Below the pieces are notes generated by a model. It made no database searches, was not told the origin of the DNA, and was given only the letters and a program-made list of their open reading frames with translations. Positions 62,015 to 64,000 of a stretch of DNA of 64,000 bases are shown in pieces. Position numbers and translations under genes: made by a program. The stretch's first letter is position 1, and each line of letters opens with the position of its first letter. Origin of the DNA: Afipia sp049747295 (lineage in GTDB: Bacteria; Pseudomonadota; Alphaproteobacteria; Rhizobiales; Xanthobacteraceae). The stretch lies in contig NZ_JBMHJM010000001.1 in NCBI RefSeq assembly GCF_049747295.1, positions 4,526,001 to 4,590,000 on the forward strand, read 5' to 3'.

Positions 62015-62956
62015 TCATTCGAAGCTTCTGATGGTTTTTAACAAACCTTCTCTTGCTTCGACCGGAAAGCTCTGGATCTTCAGGGCGTCTTTTATCTTGT
62101 GATTGTCGACAACATAATTTTCGGTGAGCTTGCGCAGCCGATCCGTGTTCAATGGTAGGCGAAGTGTATCTCCTGCGCGCGCCGCTGTCTGAAGAAGCCG
62201 GGGAGGGAGGCTCCACAGACGAGACGTTCGGTGCAGTCCCTCCGCGATCAGCCGAACCACTTCCGTGGTGGACAACGCGTCGTCATCCGCCAGCTGATAA
62301 GGTCCGCCGGGAATCGAAGGGTGTTCCAGCAAGGCCGCGACCGCGAAACACAAGTTCTCAACGCTGAGGAACGAACGTTTGTTCTGAAATGCCGCGAGTG
62401 GATAAGGGATTCCGCTTCTCACAAATCTGTAGAGCAGATTAAGGTTTCCCCTGTTGCCCGGACCGTGGATCATACTGGGGCGCAGGATAAAGACGCGCTT
62501 CCCCGAAGGAAGTTGACGGCCGGCAATGTACTGTTCCGCAGCCAGCTTCGATCGCCCATAGGGTGTCTGAGGTGAGGGCTCAGCTGTTTCGTAAAGAACA
62601 TCGGAGACCTCATCCGCAATGGCTTTCACGCTGCTGAAGAAAACGAAATCCCGCGCGGTGCTCTGCAGGAAAAGATCGAAGAGACGAGACGTCAGTTCGG
62701 TGTTGCTGGCGAAGTATTCATCTGCATTCGACGTGCCGCGGACATCATGCGCTTTGCCGGCCAGATGGATGACGGCCGTCGCGTCATTCAGGAAGTCTGT
62801 CGAAAGGTCATCCCACTGACAATAATCGTCTTGGCTGACCGCAGTGGAGGGACCACGTCCGATGGACGCCAGACGATATCGTCCCTGCAGATATCGGGCG
62901 AGGTTTTGGCCTACGAAGCCGCTTTTTCCGGTGATGACCAGTCGTTGCATTGTCAT
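62015..62956 (-). CDS. NAD-dependent sugar-nucleotide epimerase/dehydratase
   Basis: 313 residues from ATG 62956. The extended SDR fold has ITGKSGFVGQNLARYL (GxxGxxG), VIHLAGKAHDV, SSVKA and the catalytic YGRSKLAAEQ (Tyr-x3-Lys). FILRPSMIHGPGNRGNL is the typical substrate loop. It is closest in look to UDP-glucose/GlcNAc C4-epimerase-like enzymes of O-antigen clusters. Opposite orientation and position between the tail and lysis genes mark it as a moron that could change the host surface polysaccharide. The frame continues to 63091 without homology. Confidence 0.85.
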   Translation of the reverse strand: MTMQRLVITGKSGFVGQNLARYLQGRYRLASIGRGPSTAVSQDDYCQWDDLSTDFLNDATAVIHLAGKAHDVRGTSNADEYFASNTELTSRLFDLFLQSTARDFVFFSSVKAIADEVSDVLYETAEPSPQTPYGRSKLAAEQYIAGRQLPSGKRVFILRPSMIHGPGNRGNLNLLYRFVRSGIPYPLAAFQNKRSFLSVENLCFAVAALLEHPSIPGGPYQLADDDALSTTEVVRLIAEGLHRTSRLWSLPPRLLQTAARAGDTLRLPLNTDRLRKLTENYVVDNHKIKDALKIQSFPVEAREGLLKTIRSFE

Positions 62957-62969
62957 GTCGTTGAGTGTT

Positions 62970-63359
62970 CTACACGGGCCTTCTCGGCTCCGCAAAGCAC
63001 CAATGCCCGGGCGATACGCGATACCTGGCACCGATGTGGCCTGACTCGATTGTGAATGCGACCACCGTTTCGGACAGACGGCCACCGACATCAGGGGTAG
63101 CGGCGGAAGCGCAACCTTCCCAATGCGCGCCGTTAAGGCGAGGCTTGGCGACCCTGAGGTCGGTCACATTGCCAACAAAGACGCTCGCGGGATTGGATCT
63201 CACAAGCTGGGCAACATCAGGCTCCGGATCAACCGGCGGCTGGTAGGATTCCTTCGCCCTCAGAGTGAATGGAATGAACTTGTCGGTGAGGTCGCTGGCG
63301 CCACAGCCGCTCAAGACGACGCTGAGAATGCACAGGACGATCAAGGTCTGAATTTTCAT
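62970..63359 (-). CDS. predicted lipoprotein, prophage moron
   Basis: 129 residues from ATG 63359. The signal peptide ends in a lipobox (LSVVLSGC) giving a lipidated Cys at ~20. The rest contains LVRSNPASVFVGNVTDLRVA and a two-Cys pattern (WEGCAS, GHWCFAEPRR). Co-oriented with the epimerase 13 bases downstream, so probably one operon. Could alter the cell surface, for example in superinfection exclusion; that is inference. Confidence 0.75.
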   Translation of the reverse strand: MKIQTLIVLCILSVVLSGCGASDLTDKFIPFTLRAKESYQPPVDPEPDVAQLVRSNPASVFVGNVTDLRVAKPRLNGAHWEGCASAATPDVGGRLSETVVAFTIESGHIGARYRVSPGHWCFAEPRRPV

Positions 63360-63433
63360 CGGCGGCAAACTATCGCGAATTTGCGCATCCGCAATCCCCC
63401 TCTCGCTGGCTGAGTTCACATTGGAGTTAGAAT

Positions 63434-64000
63434 ATGCCGGACCTCGCATTGCTGCAGGCGCGGAATGCCGCGCGCTGGCACAACGCAAAGCTGACGCGTG
63501 CTTCCGAGTTTGGGCCGGTTGCGGTCCGGCTAGTGGCTCCTCCCGCTAAGGCGCGGTACCGAGCCATCGAAGCTAGAACGGGGGTGCCGTGGTTCTTCAT
63601 CGCCGTGGCACACCAACGGGAGTCTTCGCAGGATTGGTCGCGCAGCCTCGCGCAAGGCGATCCGTGGAATAGGACGTCGACGCATGAGCCAAAGGGGCGA
63701 GGGCCGTTTGCGTCATTTGAAGACGCTGCTGTTGACGCTTTAAAGAACTGTGCGCCCTATGCCGCGCGTAACACGGACTGGAGCATTGGCGGTCTGCTGA
63801 CGATGCTTGAGCAGTATAACGGGCTCGGGTATTCCAATCGCGGATTGGCTAGCCCTTACATCTGGTCGGGGACCGATCAGTACCTGAAAGGCAAATATAT
63901 CGCGGACGGCAAGTTCGATCCGACCGTCGTCGACAAGCAGCTCGGTTGCGCCGGGCTCATCGTCGCGATGATGCAAATCGAATCCAGCATCAAGTTCGGA
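63434..64000 (+). CDS. phage lysozyme-like endolysin, truncated by the window end
   Basis: 189 codons open to the last base with no stop. MPDLALLQARNAARWHNAKL is followed by IEARTGVPWFFIAVAHQRES with a Glu in the position of a catalytic acid, SLAQGDPWN, GRGPFASFEDAAVDAL and MLEQYNGLGYSNRGLASPYI. These blocks match the 'lysozyme family protein' endolysins of rhizobial prophages (soluble, no signal peptide). It would need a holin, which is not identified within the window. The C-terminus, possibly with a membrane or peptidoglycan-binding part, lies beyond 64000. Confidence 0.8.
   Translation, partial: MPDLALLQARNAARWHNAKLTRASEFGPVAVRLVAPPAKARYRAIEARTGVPWFFIAVAHQRESSQDWSRSLAQGDPWNRTSTHEPKGRGPFASFEDAAVDALKNCAPYAARNTDWSIGGLLTMLEQYNGLGYSNRGLASPYIWSGTDQYLKGKYIADGKFDPTVVDKQLGCAGLIVAMMQIESSIKFG

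Larger units (their letters stand above)
44799..64000 (+). mobile_element. prophage, podovirus-like, structural half (right end beyond the window)
   Basis: A continuous run of phage genes in virion order: small and large terminase, portal, capsid, minor head proteins, head-tail adaptor, fibre, esterase, hub, ejection proteins, collar-type tail protein, and lysis enzyme. The absence of tape-measure, sheath and tube genes argues for a short-tailed phage. The P22-style adaptor and hub genes agree. No integrase, repressor or attachment repeat is visible, so the left boundary is a guess based on the first phage-like repeat; the other end lies past 64000. Confidence 0.85.

Noticed and set aside
44000..64000. 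Prophage attachment site and integrase
   Set aside because: No tRNA gene, integrase or repeated attachment core could be recognised in the window; the far end is not included.
1..64000. CRISPR arrays and rRNA genes
   Set aside because: No regularly spaced repeats and no rRNA-like conserved segments were seen.

Overview
The window looks like a chromosomal segment of an alphaproteobacterium of the Bradyrhizobium/Afipia/Rhodopseudomonas group (Nitrobacteraceae). The evidence is the high GC content, many short Bradyrhizobium-type hypothetical genes, a phasin, a DUF1127 protein, sigma-EcfG-type promoters (GGAAC-N16-CGTT) and recurrent intergenic palindromes with GTTCGC/GCGAAC cores. About 45 kb is ordinary but accessory-rich chromosome. 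The last ~19 kb is the structural half of a podovirus-like prophage that runs off the right edge.

1-7 kb: remnants of an AraC regulator and an SDR enzyme that face each other across a deletion, a tRNA-like sequence with a long variable arm (808-902), a small membrane protein, and a tight two-gene unit. That unit pairs a SLOG plus SLATT-like membrane protein with a 1065-residue protein carrying two Wzz-like periplasmic repeats, a TIR/SLOG-like 'YLRSF...DWQ' domain and an intact signal peptidase I domain. It is the best candidate here for an undescribed system.

7-31 kb: an S1/P1 nuclease; a gluconate-2-dehydrogenase-like GMC flavoprotein with its Tat-exported partner; a VirG-like regulator, di-haem cytochrome peroxidase and VirA-like hybrid kinase; several very small membrane or cytosolic proteins; two further hybrid histidine kinases; metal hydrolases; VOC proteins; and a phosphofructokinase with Asn where Asp103 is expected.

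31-44 kb: a periplasmic molybdenum hydroxylase operon (tri-haem cytochrome c, 2Fe-2S subunit, Tat-exported Mo subunit), phasin, Crp/Fnr regulator, nitronate monooxygenase, DJ-1/PfpI protein, AI-2E transporter, HAD phosphatase, VanZ and PilZ proteins. Three genes have strong sigma-EcfG promoter matches, pointing to a local share of the general stress regulon.

44.8-64 kb: prophage. A ~214-bp-period direct repeat with three intrinsic terminators precedes the terminase genes. Then come small terminase, large terminase (frameshifted), portal, capsid, head-tail adaptor, tail fibre, SGNH esterase, tail hub, GNAT-like protein, ejection proteins, collar-type tail protein, an oppositely oriented sugar-nucleotide epimerase and lipoprotein, and a lysozyme-like endolysin cut by the window end. 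No integrase or attachment site is visible. The frameshifted terminase and a host-type repeat sitting where a scaffold gene is expected suggest a decaying phage.
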